Positions 1 through 8,059 are shown, counted from the stretch's first letter. The stretch: DNA of 64,000 nt from Hyphomicrobium sp. (GCA_022844105.1 JALHMJ010000014.1:1-64000); one strand, 5' to 3'. Program-made: numbers and translations. The notes: generated by a model from the letters alone, not told the origin.

Positions 1-1
1 C

Positions 2-91
2 CGGACACCGGAGGAGTTCCACGAGCACCATCTGGCCCTTGCCGTGATGATCGATCGGGTCCAGAAACTGAGCCCAGGACTCACCCTCTGA
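2..91 (+). CDS. Partial gene, C-terminal 29 codons, unknown
   Basis: An open frame enters from the left edge in frame 2 and ends at a TGA at 89-91. The visible tail is rich in His, Glu and Leu (it contains EEFHEHHLALAV and ends LSPGLTL). The next rightward gene starts four bases after the stop, which suggests an operon. No family can be named from this fragment, and chance read-through cannot be excluded. Confidence 0.4.
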   Translation, partial: RTPEEFHEHHLALAVMIDRVQKLSPGLTL

Positions 92-95
92 CTGG

Positions 96-356
96 ATGAG
101 AGAAGGGTCTCAGGTCAGCTGCCGCGACGAAGTCACAAGACTTCAGAGATTGGTTGACCGACTTCCCCCGAGTGACGCATCGGCCGATATTGAGCGGTTC
201 AACGCGTGGGTCAAAGCGCATCTGGAGAAGCGGGAAGCGCAGCTGACAGTGGCTTCGATTGCTGCGGTGATCCAAGCACAGGAACTGTTTCCGGAGGTTG
301 ATCCCTTTGAGGATCCGCTAGGTGAGCCGGCAGAGCCCCCGAGCCGCTGGTATTAG
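96..356 (+). CDS. Small hypothetical protein (86 aa)
   Basis: This is a short soluble protein with no signal peptide, membrane segment or recognised domain. A probable helical stretch covers residues 10-65, followed by an acidic, proline-rich tail ending PPSRWY. The ATG lies four bases after the stop of the partial gene at the window edge, so the two may be translationally coupled; no good ribosome binding site is visible directly in front. The opposite-strand frame at 81-275 is treated as a shadow because the codon third positions fit the plus strand better. Function is unknown. Confidence 0.5.
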   Translation: MREGSQVSCRDEVTRLQRLVDRLPPSDASADIERFNAWVKAHLEKREAQLTVASIAAVIQAQELFPEVDPFEDPLGEPAEPPSRWY

Positions 357-530
357 GCCGCTGGCGCGCAGTTGAACTACCCGCAGCGCCGTCGGACCGC
401 CGGTTAGCGCTGTCCTTTCGCCGTCTGGACGGCTGTACTCTAAAAGGACCGATTTAGCATTTTAGAGAGACCTGAACCACGAGTATGAGGCACACCAAAC
501 GTGAAGAGAATCCTGGTCACAGTATCACTA

Positions 531-1748
531 CTATCTGGAACACCGCTTCGCTCGCTCCGCTTCCATAATTCGATTGACTGTTCCTCTATCGACTTCTGAA
601 AGTGGCACCTGATCTACATCGTCATACTTGCAACCGGCATTGCCGAACACCGAGATGGCGCGTGTTGTCTTGAAGCAGTAACCAGCCGCCTTGAAGATGG
701 TGTTTCGTGCCGTCCACAGCTCATCGCAAGTTGCAGAACCGAAATCGCGCTCCTGCGTAGTGACCTCGTCATCGACTACCTTCTCGCGCGGCGACAATAT
801 GAGAACGTTCAGATCTTGCTTGGGCACATAGTCCGTTGCGACCATCTCAAACTTCGTTGGCCCGATCCTTTTTACATTATCGCCGCAGAAGCTGACGAGA
901 TTTTCAGGTGCACCCTTGTCTACCACAAGGCGGAATCGACGTATGGGCGCAGCCCAGTTGGCCCCGGTTGTGAGGATGTATTCAACGTTTGTTTCCCCGA
1001 ATGGCGGATAGTCTGCCCCAGGCTTCATGGAACGCTTGACCGTGTCGACGAACGACGGCTCAACGCAAAACTTCCTATAAAAATCTGTAGAATGCGAGTT
1101 CGTCTGAAGTTGGTGCACCCCTGTCACCACAGCGCCACCAGCAATTGGCCGGTATCGGTGCCGGATGCCCGTAGTGCGACCTCGAGGGAACGTCTGCTGC
1201 CAATAATATTTGGTCTTGAGGCTCCACAATGGCTGATCGTCTTCGTTCAACAGCTGGGCCTGACGCAACTGAGCCAGTATGCCTTCTCTAGCGATACGAA
1301 TAACTTCGGTGGCTTCGTAAGGGTTCAAAGGAATGCCAATTTCACGTAGCCTCTCTGTAATGTCGGCGTGTCCTATAATTGCTCTCAGCTCCACGTCAGC
1401 TTCGACCCGCTGTCCGTCAACGAAGGTGACAAAGTCGACAAAATTCTCAGAGTTGGGAGCGGAAATCCCTACATCCACATCTGGTTGATAGGCCAAGTCC
1501 GGCAGTGGAAAGGCAACCAACAAGGTCACGTCACGATTTGAGCGGTTTTGGAATTTGTACTCTACAAGAATCTCCCCTGCAGATACGAATAGCTCTTCGG
1601 ATGTCATTTCAATATCGGCTGTCTTAGTGAATGCTAGGCCCCCGGCGCCAATTTGCGCGCTACTGTCATTTGCTTCGAGTGTTCGCGGTAAGGAGGCGGC
1701 CAGCGCGGCGCACAACCATAGCCCCGGGCGGTAGCAGTTCATCGTCAT
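531..1748 (-). CDS. Secreted DUF4424 / YARHG domain protein
   Basis: This 405-residue protein starts with a signal peptide (hydrophobic LWLCAALAASL near residues 10-20, likely cleavage after about residue 26), so it should be exported. The body from about residue 35 to 320 matches the DUF4424 pattern, beginning with the stretch GAGGLAFTKTADIEM. The last 60-70 residues carry a YARHG-like domain with paired cysteines. Both families are found in secreted proteins of unknown role. A second ATG two codons downstream could be used instead. It sits alone on the minus strand, with about 200 bases to the next leftward cluster. The family call is from memory of the sequence pattern. Confidence 0.75.
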   Translation of the reverse strand: MTMNCYRPGLWLCAALAASLPRTLEANDSSAQIGAGGLAFTKTADIEMTSEELFVSAGEILVEYKFQNRSNRDVTLLVAFPLPDLAYQPDVDVGISAPNSENFVDFVTFVDGQRVEADVELRAIIGHADITERLREIGIPLNPYEATEVIRIAREGILAQLRQAQLLNEDDQPLWSLKTKYYWQQTFPRGRTTGIRHRYRPIAGGAVVTGVHQLQTNSHSTDFYRKFCVEPSFVDTVKRSMKPGADYPPFGETNVEYILTTGANWAAPIRRFRLVVDKGAPENLVSFCGDNVKRIGPTKFEMVATDYVPKQDLNVLILSPREKVVDDEVTTQERDFGSATCDELWTARNTIFKAAGYCFKTTRAISVFGNAGCKYDDVDQVPLSEVDRGTVNRIMEAERAKRCSR

Positions 1749-1956
1749 GCGCTCTTGCTATCCTCTAAAATCAATGCGGATCCCAAAAATAAAGAGCGCG
1801 TTCTGCCATCTGTTGCGCTCCAAGTCTCTCCCGCTGCACTTCTCCACATGACCAATGCTAGCCACCAGGGGGAACTCAGGCCAACTCCGTTGACTTAAGT
1901 AAGCCTGCGTGAAAAATCATCACGACTCCGAGCAACGCCTTCGAAGAGGCACGCTG

Positions 1957-2451
1957 CTATTCAGTCGCGTCGCTTATCGGACTAACAGTGACCATCTTGA
2001 GCCCGTGTTGTTTGAACAGTGGCTGGTCGTCTGGCGCCTTGAGGAGCCAGTTGTCTTTACGAAGACCCCTTGGGCTGCACATCTTCCTGAAGTTACCTCC
2101 GCGGCTGTTCGAGCCATCCGTGATAATCAATCCCCCTGCCGGATTAAAGCGGCCGAGAATCATGGGCAGCACAGAGTCGCCTAGAATAAATATGCGGCTG
2201 CCTCCTTCACCTTCGCTATCGCGTCGGTAAAAAAGCACGTCGATCTGCGGAACCAGCATTAGAACCTGTCGCACATCGCCGGTTATGAATGTGACTACCC
2301 TGTTCGAAGCGCGCGCAGCCTTGCTCCCCCGGGTCGCCACAGCCGCTTTCAAGTCACAGAAAATGACCTCGTCGACAAAGGGGCTCAGAAGACGCAGGGG
2401 CTCGACAACGTCAAACTCGCAGCAGGGGTAGAAGGCAATCTTACGCCGCAC
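1957..2451 (-). CDS. Hypothetical protein, possible Rossmann-like fold
   Basis: This 164-residue protein begins with GTG and overlaps the end of the upstream HEPN-like gene by 11 bases, so the two are probably co-transcribed and translationally coupled. It shows alternating hydrophobic strands and helices (FVDEVIFCDL, QIDVLFYRRD, GGLIITDGSN) like a Rossmann-type or methyltransferase-like fold, but no clear SAM-binding glycine motif is present. I do not recognise the family. The pairing with a HEPN-like protein inside a defence-rich element hints at a two-component conflict system; that is inference only. Confidence 0.6.
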   Translation of the reverse strand: MRRKIAFYPCCEFDVVEPLRLLSPFVDEVIFCDLKAAVATRGSKAARASNRVVTFITGDVRQVLMLVPQIDVLFYRRDSEGEGGSRIFILGDSVLPMILGRFNPAGGLIITDGSNSRGGNFRKMCSPRGLRKDNWLLKAPDDQPLFKQHGLKMVTVSPISDATE

Positions 2452-3052
2452 GCGCCAACTCCTGCTCGACGGCCTCCGGCGGGATCTTGGCGTTTGAGAG
2501 AAATGAAAACCAAGCGATCAGGAAGCGCCGGAAATCAGCTGGAGACGCTTCAATAAAATTGAAGGACTTAATGTTTCCCTTGTCGTCCTTGTTAGCGCTG
2601 ACGAGTAGGATGGCCTGAATAGGATTGTCGAACGTGAAGATATTGCCGTGCGCCAACGCGTTGCGCATGACCCGTAGAAGTCCACCAACCGTCTTGTCCT
2701 TGGTCACAGATTTTGCTTTCTGAAGCCCCGTCCAGGATTCAGGATCACCGACAATCGATTGCAATTCACCTGTCCGCCAGCTTGTCGCGCCCTCGCCCAG
2801 GCTGCTGGCTAAAAAATTCTCCTTAAGCAAACCCTCAAGCTGCTCTGCAGCCTCTCTGAACCGCGTGGCATCGTTGGTTGGATGACTCTTTTTGATATCT
2901 AGCCGTTCGAACGGCACAACAAACCCTGCACACGCGGCCATTAGTGTGAGGGTCACGTCTCGATCACGCAGTGCGCCCGCCCGCTCGACCTTCTCAAGTA
3001 CGTCCAGACAACGTGCGGGAAAGTCACTGACAAAGTTCTTATATGCCGTCAT
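2441..3052 (-). CDS. HEPN-like protein (Rx4H motif)
   Basis: This 203-residue, mostly helical protein carries the motif RNALAHGN at residues 130-137. That fits the Rx4-6H signature of HEPN-fold proteins, many of which are RNases in toxin and defence systems; the overall look resembles the pEK499_p136/HEPN-related group. There is no signal peptide. It is the first gene of a two-gene leftward unit with the unknown gene at 1957-2451, overlapping it by 11 bases. Two further proteins of this element (15322-15945 and 23113-24234) share the same kind of motif. Catalytic activity is not shown by the sequence alone; some HEPN proteins are inactive. Confidence 0.6.
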   Translation of the reverse strand: MTAYKNFVSDFPARCLDVLEKVERAGALRDRDVTLTLMAACAGFVVPFERLDIKKSHPTNDATRFREAAEQLEGLLKENFLASSLGEGATSWRTGELQSIVGDPESWTGLQKAKSVTKDKTVGGLLRVMRNALAHGNIFTFDNPIQAILLVSANKDDKGNIKSFNFIEASPADFRRFLIAWFSFLSNAKIPPEAVEQELARAA

Positions 3053-3107
3053 GGTCCCTCGTACCCACTGGAGTTCAAGATGCTTTGATCATTGGTCCAC
3101 GAGCAGA

Positions 3108-3845
3108 TCAACCAAAGCCAAATACCCCGACGTAATACTTCCGCCGCAAGTAATCTAAATCACTTTCCCAGTCGCAAATCGCTTCACTTAGATCGGCGTC
3201 TGTGCGCCCTTTCGCGTTCTTCGCTAAATAAGCAAGCGCCTGAGCGATTTTACTCATTCGCTGTGGCGACTTGGGCGCCCCCCACTTCTTCCTGACATCG
3301 TCAGGAACAGTGTCAGGAAATTCTGCAGCAAAAACGTGACTGAGGATCCCTCGCCTTTGCTCGCTGTTTAGTGGAGAACCCATACCGACGCAGTAGCCAA
3401 AACATTTGAGCGGACCGTCTCTGTTCCAATCGATGGCAAGTGGGGCGCCAAGTCCGTAGTAAAGCGTCGAAGGCCATTTAAAGTACAGGTCATTACCGAT
3501 TGCTGCTATTGCTGCCGGGCCCGCAGCAATTGCCACGCGACGTATGGCCTGCAGTATGCGCGTGTAGCCCGCCCGCAAAGTGGAATCATTGCACACCGGT
3601 CGCCTTTTGATCAGCGCGTCCGCCAGGGCTGCAAGATCAAATTCCTTCATGGAAGAAAGCTTTGCAATGCAGGCGTCAACTTCGTCCAAGCTTATAGGAA
3701 CGGGATAGCCAGCCGGCAGAATTCTCGGTTTTGGTTGTGCGTCGTGAGCCGGAGGTTTTGTCCGCTCAGTTTGCCGGCGATAATAACCCAAGCCCCCTGG
3801 GATCGAGCGCCTTTGGTATTTGCGAGACTTGTTTGGTCTTTTCAT
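3108..3845 (-). CDS. Hypothetical protein (245 aa)
   Basis: The protein has a basic N-terminal tail of about 45 residues (KRPNKSRKYQRRS), a helical middle with an Ala-rich stretch, and a C-terminal region with the pattern KKWGAPKS...AICDWESDLDYLRRKYY. That kind of ending is familiar from uncharacterised proteins on alphaproteobacterial islands. There is no signal peptide or membrane segment. It faces away from the methyltransferase gene at 4202, sharing a 356-base divergent intergenic region. I cannot assign a function; the basic tail would fit nucleic-acid binding. Confidence 0.6.
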   Translation of the reverse strand: MKRPNKSRKYQRRSIPGGLGYYRRQTERTKPPAHDAQPKPRILPAGYPVPISLDEVDACIAKLSSMKEFDLAALADALIKRRPVCNDSTLRAGYTRILQAIRRVAIAAGPAAIAAIGNDLYFKWPSTLYYGLGAPLAIDWNRDGPLKCFGYCVGMGSPLNSEQRRGILSHVFAAEFPDTVPDDVRKKWGAPKSPQRMSKIAQALAYLAKNAKGRTDADLSEAICDWESDLDYLRRKYYVGVFGFG

Positions 3846-4201
3846 AGCGTCACCGAGACCAAGTTATAGGTGGGATAGGTACAAAGGCCTTGACGAGTAT
3901 CAAGTGCGTTTCAGTCGAATTGCGACGAAAATAGCCACGGGATGGCCATCGAATTGCAAACTATGCAAAGGAGTTGTTCCCTAGAGACAGCCTACTGGAT
4001 TAACCATATTCGTCGCGCTTGACGCTGCCCTTTCGCGTTCTCCGCGACTGTGGTATAAAAACTGTTGGCAGCCGCTTGATCTACAGCGATCGCGGGCCGC
4101 GATAACCCCTCGAACGGATGAACTGAAACCTGCAGCCGCACCCGCGGAAGCGACGTATGTCGCGTTCGTGGGAGCGGAGGCTTATTCGTTTGAGGTGCCA
4201 C
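3846..4201. other. Divergent intergenic region
   Basis: This 356-base gap separates the leftward gene ending its start at 3845 from the rightward methyltransferase. It should hold promoters for both. A TTGACG box at 4019-4024 and a GTGGTATAA element at 4050-4058 are visible, but their spacing is too long for a standard sigma-70 pair. The same GTGGTATAA occurs at 7185-7193 in the other divergent region of this element. A ribosome-binding-like GAGGT lies just before the chosen GTG start at 4202. Long minus-strand open frames here are shadows of the methyltransferase gene. Confidence 0.5.
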
Positions 4202-5542
4202 GTGAGTAAGTTGGAAGTCATCACACTGCCCGTCGCGAGCCTTCGGCCCTATAGCCGAAACGCCCGCACCCATAGCGGCAAGCAGATCGCCCAGATTGCC
4301 GCCAGCATCCGGACGTTCGGCTTCAACAATCCGGTCCTCGTCGACAAGGACGGCGTCATCATCGCCGGTCACGGTCGCGTCTCGGCAGCTAAGTTCCTGG
4401 GCCTTGAGACAGTGCCTGTGATCTGCCTCGAGCACATGAGCGAGGCCGAGAAGCGGGCCTACATTCTGGCTGACAACAAGCTGGCTGAGAAAGCCGGATG
4501 GGACTCGGAGATCCTGGCCATCGAGCTGCAGAACCTGCTCGATTTTGATCTCGACTTTGATCTCTCCATCACCGGATTCGAAATGCCGGAGATCGATGTG
4601 CTGATCGGCGAACTCGATAACAAGCCGGCGAAGCCTGATCCGGCTGACGCAGTGCCGGACATCGTTGGCCCAGCGATTACGCGCATGGGTGACATCTGGA
4701 AGATCGGGCCGCACCGGCTCATCTGCGGGGATGCACTTCAGCGTGAAACCTATACCCGGCTCCTCGACGGCGACCTTGCGCAAATGGTGTTCACCGATCC
4801 GCCCTACAATGTTCGGATCGATGGTCACGTCAGCGGTCTCGGAAAAGCGCAGCATCGCGAGTTCGCCATGGCGAGCGGCGAGATGAGCATGTCCGAATTT
4901 ACGACGTTCCTGAGGTCTGTCTTCGGCAATCTGGTCGAGGCCTCGAGTGACGGCGCCATGCACTTCGTCGCTATGGATTGGCGGCACATGGCTGAAGTGC
5001 TCGAGGCTGGCCGCAGCACTTATAGCGAGCTTAAGAACCTATGCGTGTGGTCGAAGACCAATGGCGGCATGGGCTCGCTATATCGGTCCCAGCACGAGCT
5101 GTTCTTCGTGTTCAAGTCGGGTACGGCGCCGCACATCAATAACGTCGAACTTGGGAAGCACGGTCGCTATCGCACGAACGTGTGGACTTATGCGGGCGCC
5201 AACACCTTCAGCGCGACCCGTGACGATGATCTTGCCATGCACCCGACGGTGAAGCCGGTCGCCTTGGTTGCTGACGCGATCCTCGACTGCTCGCGACGCA
5301 AATGTATCGTCCTCGACGCGTTCGCTGGCTCAGGCACGACGCTCGTCGCCGCGCACAAGACTGGTCGGTTGGGCTACGGCGTCGAACTCGACCCGCTCTA
5401 TTGCGACGTCATCCTGCGCCGGTTGACTAAAGTCACCGGGTTCGAGCCGAAGAACCTCATCACGGGACGGTCGTTCACCGAGACCGAGCAAGAGGCTGCG
5501 GCGCCAGCCATTGATGTCGCTGACCAGGAGGCGGTGTCATGA
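4202..5542 (+). CDS. ParB-domain DNA methyltransferase (beta-class N6/N4)
   Basis: The protein joins an N-terminal ParB/Srx-like nuclease-fold domain (about residues 5-95, with the GHGRVSAAKFLG segment) to a site-specific DNA methyltransferase. The catalytic motif TDPPYN lies near residue 198 and the SAM-binding motif FAGSGT near residue 373, so the motif order is that of the beta class (adenine-N6 or cytosine-N4). I chose GTG at 4202 over ATG at 4157 because a GAGGT precedes it and the protein then starts MSKLEV, directly at the ParB domain. Such ParB-methylase fusions are common in alphaproteobacterial prophages and islands. Its stop overlaps the next DUF5681 gene by four bases. No adjacent dedicated restriction enzyme is obvious, but see the nuclease-like gene at 6461-6949. 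Confidence 0.85.
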   Translation: MSKLEVITLPVASLRPYSRNARTHSGKQIAQIAASIRTFGFNNPVLVDKDGVIIAGHGRVSAAKFLGLETVPVICLEHMSEAEKRAYILADNKLAEKAGWDSEILAIELQNLLDFDLDFDLSITGFEMPEIDVLIGELDNKPAKPDPADAVPDIVGPAITRMGDIWKIGPHRLICGDALQRETYTRLLDGDLAQMVFTDPPYNVRIDGHVSGLGKAQHREFAMASGEMSMSEFTTFLRSVFGNLVEASSDGAMHFVAMDWRHMAEVLEAGRSTYSELKNLCVWSKTNGGMGSLYRSQHELFFVFKSGTAPHINNVELGKHGRYRTNVWTYAGANTFSATRDDDLAMHPTVKPVALVADAILDCSRRKCIVLDAFAGSGTTLVAAHKTGRLGYGVELDPLYCDVILRRLTKVTGFEPKNLITGRSFTETEQEAAAPAIDVADQEAVS

Positions 5543-5997
5543 GCGATAGCAAAGATCCAAAGAACAGTGCCTACGAGGTCGGTTACGGCAAACCTCCGAA
5601 GGAGCACCAGTTCAAACCCAAAGCGCGGTCGGTGAATGGCGGCGTCGTGAAGAAACGCAAGGGCCGCAAGTGCACCGCGGACGACCCCAAAAAGGTTGAC
5701 CTTGGTCCTCTGCTATTCGAACCCGTGCCCGTCAACAAGCATGGTCGGGTGCAGAAGATGGACGCCTTCGAAGCGATGCTGCGCAAACAGGTCGAGCAGG
5801 CCGTCAAGCATCGCTCCGCGACGGCCATCAAAGTGATCCTAGCTGGTGCGGTCGAGTACGACCTTCTCGAAACGCCGCCGCCTATTCGCAGTGGCGGCGT
5901 CTTGCGTGTTCCAATGAACACGCATGAAGAGTTCGAGAACTGGGTCGAGGAGTACATGAATTCTCGCGAAGTGGCTCGAGCTAAAGTGAGGAAGTGA
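5539..5997 (+). CDS. DUF5681-like protein, divergent copy
   Basis: This 152-residue protein starts at the ATGA overlap with the methyltransferase stop. Its N-terminus (GYGKPPKEHQFKPKARS) is a weakened version of the DUF5681 signature seen intact in the next gene: the glycine- and asparagine-rich SGNPxGRPKG part is replaced by a basic stretch. The rest is helical with a C-terminal acidic region. DUF5681 proteins usually lie beside methylases, terminases or recombinases on alphaproteobacterial mobile elements; their function is unknown. The tight coupling suggests the three genes act together. Confidence 0.7.
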   Translation: MSDSKDPKNSAYEVGYGKPPKEHQFKPKARSVNGGVVKKRKGRKCTADDPKKVDLGPLLFEPVPVNKHGRVQKMDAFEAMLRKQVEQAVKHRSATAIKVILAGAVEYDLLETPPPIRSGGVLRVPMNTHEEFENWVEEYMNSREVARAKVRK

Positions 5998-6431
5998 TGG
6001 AGAGCGATGAAATCGACGACGACTCGGCCAAGTCAGAGACAGAGCATGTCGGCTACAAGAGCCCGCCGAAAACACATCGCTTTAAGCCGGGACGATCCGG
6101 TAATCCGCACGGCCGGCCAAAAGGCGCCCGTAGTCGCCGCCAGATCTATGAGAGGGTCCTGCTTGAAAAGCGTACCGTCGATCTGAATGCCAATGGTCGC
6201 CCCCGGGAATTGACCACGCTGGAACTTGTTGTTTTGCGCTTGCGCCAAGATGCGCTCCAAGGGCGCACGCGCGCTTTCAAAGAGTACAAAACGCTCGAGG
6301 CAAAATTCGGCCAGCAGGAGTCAGCCAAAAAAGGCGGGTATCTCCTGATACCAACTGTGGGATCATGGGACGATTGGGTTCGACTTTTTGGACCCAAAGA
6401 GAACCCGCCGCCCCAAGACAAGGAGGAGTAA
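5997..6431 (+). CDS. DUF5681 domain protein
   Basis: The protein shows the classic DUF5681 signature near residues 20-45: YKSPPKTHRFKPG, then SGNPHGRPKG and a basic run. The remainder of its 144 residues is helical. The ATG at 5997 shares its first base with the stop of the preceding gene, and an AGGAA lies just ahead; GTG at 5994 is an alternative. It is a paralogue of the upstream gene by its KPP...FKP N-terminus. The arrangement methylase, DUF5681, DUF5681 looks like an operon; the role of DUF5681 is not known. Confidence 0.8.
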   Translation: MESDEIDDDSAKSETEHVGYKSPPKTHRFKPGRSGNPHGRPKGARSRRQIYERVLLEKRTVDLNANGRPRELTTLELVVLRLRQDALQGRTRAFKEYKTLEAKFGQQESAKKGGYLLIPTVGSWDDWVRLFGPKENPPPQDKEE

Positions 6432-6460
6432 GCGCTACAGACGGGCGCTGCTGCAAGCTC

Positions 6461-6949
6461 TCAAAGTGACTCGAAAGCCGCGCGGACTGCTTCCGTCACA
6501 TCTCGGACCTCCGACAAGGCCCAGATCTCGTCGCGCAAGTGCAGCACGTCGCTGTTCGTATGTGGGGAGCGTCGAACTCGTGTCTTGACAATCGCGAGTG
6601 GAATAATGGCGGCGCGTTGGATGACGAAGTCGCGATTGAACAGCGCGGCGGCCAGATAATCAAATGGTTCGGCCGAAAGGTTGCGGATCGCGCTTAGCTG
6701 GCGCGATCCTGTGCTTGATGCCAGCCGACGTGCCTTGATTTGGTACCGGCTTCCTGACGAATCTGTCGCGTCGTGGCCTACAGCGGAATTGCTTTCGCGA
6801 GTCCAGCCGAAAGCACGACAGAATAAGATCTCGGCCAGATCACTGATCGGGTTGTTGGCGCTTCGTACGATGTCACGGCGGCGAAGCTCCTCAATGATTG
6901 CGCCGTGCGCGCGCAGGAGTTCAAGAATGGTCAGGTTCGATGCGTCCAT
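6461..6949 (-). CDS. Nuclease-fold-like protein (DUF6998 type)
   Basis: A protein of about 162 residues starting MDASNLTILELL. The middle shows NSAVGHDATDSSG...YQIKARR, a spacing that looks like the D...(D/E/Q)xK core of PD-(D/E)xK nuclease folds and matches my recollection of DUF6998. Downstream come SRQLSAIRNL and a strand-rich C-terminus. An upstream in-frame ATG at 7012 would add 21 residues of less convincing sequence. It is convergent with the methyltransferase/DUF5681 operon, only 29 bases from its end, so it could be a cognate nuclease; that link is inference. Catalytic residues are not proven. Confidence 0.6.
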   Translation of the reverse strand: MDASNLTILELLRAHGAIIEELRRRDIVRSANNPISDLAEILFCRAFGWTRESNSAVGHDATDSSGSRYQIKARRLASSTGSRQLSAIRNLSAEPFDYLAAALFNRDFVIQRAAIIPLAIVKTRVRRSPHTNSDVLHLRDEIWALSEVRDVTEAVRAAFESL

Positions 6950-7242
6950 CCCTTGATGGCTACCTGATTCTGAGAACAACAGGCTCCAATTGACTGAGGT
7001 GTCCAATCGCAACCCACCAGACAGATCCGCCGCCGGTAAGTGGCAAACGAGATCATGCGGATTCCTTTTGCAAAGGGCTTTTGCGCGAGTCGTTCTGTAT
7101 CGGGCTTCGGGACCAGCAAGTGCCTTACGAAAGCTGAAAAATTTGACGTTAACCTACCGGGTGACTACCGCTTCAATTGCTGCCGTGGTATAAGGTTCAG
7201 GCCAGCGGCACTCATTTCTTGCCCGCTGTCCGAACGAAGAAC

Positions 7243-7325
7243 CCCAGAACGAAATCGCAGATTAGATGTGCGCCGCTTTCCGCGGCGGGCGCCTTACTGC
7301 GTATTTCGTTCTGGGATTTTTCATT
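7243..7325 (+). promoter_or_regulatory. Strong RNA hairpin ahead of the 7351 gene
   Basis: An 18-base-pair inverted repeat (CCCAGAACGAAAT... at 7243-7260 paired with 7297-7315, one bulged T) encloses a smaller GC hairpin (CGCCGC/GCGGCG at 7271-7276 and 7282-7287). The outer right arm is followed directly by ATTTTTCATTT, so read rightward it looks like an intrinsic terminator. It ends about 25 bases before the gene at 7351. It could be an attenuator for that gene or the end of a small RNA transcribed from the 7013-7242 interval. The gap 7013-7350 holds no protein gene that I can support. Confidence 0.6.
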
Positions 7326-7350
7326 TCATCCGGCAAACAGGGAGATCCCC

Positions 7351-7743
7351 ATGCCACACGTCACAACACCGACCTCGAAGGCGTTCACCAAAACTTCGAA
7401 AGTTCAGCCTCGAGAGCGTAGGTCAACAAAACGAAAAGGGCGCCCACTTCCCAAAAAGTACGTTCCCGTCGTGAAGGGTCTGGCCTGTGAGCGCCATGCC
7501 CTTGTCGATATAGCAGCCTTCTTCAAAACTACGCCCGAGGTCATAGCCGGCATCGTCTTCGGACGTGATTTTGCAGACGTCCGCCCTCTCAAGCTGCCGC
7601 GGCTTCCGGTCTTGAAGTTTGCCGACATCGTTGATGTCTCCAAGTGGCTCACTGCCGCGATAAAGACGCTCGACAAAGGTGAGACCCTTGAAGCTCGCGG
7701 AATGATTTTACGAGCAGAGGAAATCGTCAACAGCGCGCGCTGA
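7351..7743 (+). CDS. Hypothetical protein (130 aa)
   Basis: The start is chosen at ATG 7351 because GGGAG lies seven to eleven bases ahead and the longer frame reads through the hairpin. The protein has a basic, disordered-looking N-terminus (SKVQPRERRSTKRKGRPLP), then a helical domain with an HTH-like feel (LVDIAAFFKTTPEVIAGIVFG), and ends LRAEEIVNSAR. It may bind nucleic acid, but no family is recognised. It is followed by a clear intrinsic terminator and preceded by a strong leader hairpin, so it appears to be a single-gene unit with transcriptional attenuation. Confidence 0.65.
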   Translation: MPHVTTPTSKAFTKTSKVQPRERRSTKRKGRPLPKKYVPVVKGLACERHALVDIAAFFKTTPEVIAGIVFGRDFADVRPLKLPRLPVLKFADIVDVSKWLTAAIKTLDKGETLEARGMILRAEEIVNSAR

Positions 7744-7747
7744 AGTC

Positions 7748-7785
7748 AAAGCCCGGCGCGGAAGCCGCGCCGGGCTTTCCTCTTT
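7748..7785 (+). terminator. Intrinsic terminator after the 7351 gene
   Basis: A 14-base-pair stem (AAAGCCCGGCGCGG at 7748-7761 with its complement at 7765-7778) with a three-base loop is followed by CCTCTTT. It lies four bases after the stop codon. The A-rich left flank means it may also work for the leftward gene ending at 7797. Confidence 0.85.
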
Positions 7786-7796
7786 CACGTAGAGGA

Positions 7797-8009
7797 CTAC
7801 ATTTCGGCCGCCGCCGTTCTAGGACGATCGAATTCCGTCAATTCGCGGATCGCGCCTTTGCAGTCCAGCAAAATAAGACTCATCGTCTGTAGATCAATCG
7901 TCTTGGTAGCCGTTCCCTCGATGGCATTGACGTTCGCCGCCGTTTGGGCCTCAATCTGAAGAAGTTGAGGCAGCAGCAGGAGAGCTTTGTCGGCCACTGC
8001 GGCCTTCAT
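7797..8009 (-). CDS. Small hypothetical protein (70 aa)
   Basis: A short, mostly helical protein rich in Ala and Leu (ADKALLLLPQLLQIEAQ), with no clear signal peptide. It is convergent with the 7351 gene across a shared terminator and divergent from the DISARM operon, whose first start codon lies only 50 bases away. A weak AGGT sits ahead of the ATG. The context would suit a small regulator of the DISARM operon, but nothing in the sequence shows that, and it might be a spurious frame. Confidence 0.4.
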   Translation of the reverse strand: MKAAVADKALLLLPQLLQIEAQTAANVNAIEGTATKTIDLQTMSLILLDCKGAIRELTEFDRPRTAAAEM

Positions 8010-8059
8010 CGACCTAGATCAAACACCAACTCAGCGCTAGCCGCGCGGCGGCGCATTTC

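Noticed and set aside
3992-4987. Long minus-strand frame (331 codons) opposite the ParB methyltransferase
   Set aside because: The plus-strand gene has clear DPPYN and FAGSGT motifs; the opposite frame has no motif and is a high-GC shadow.
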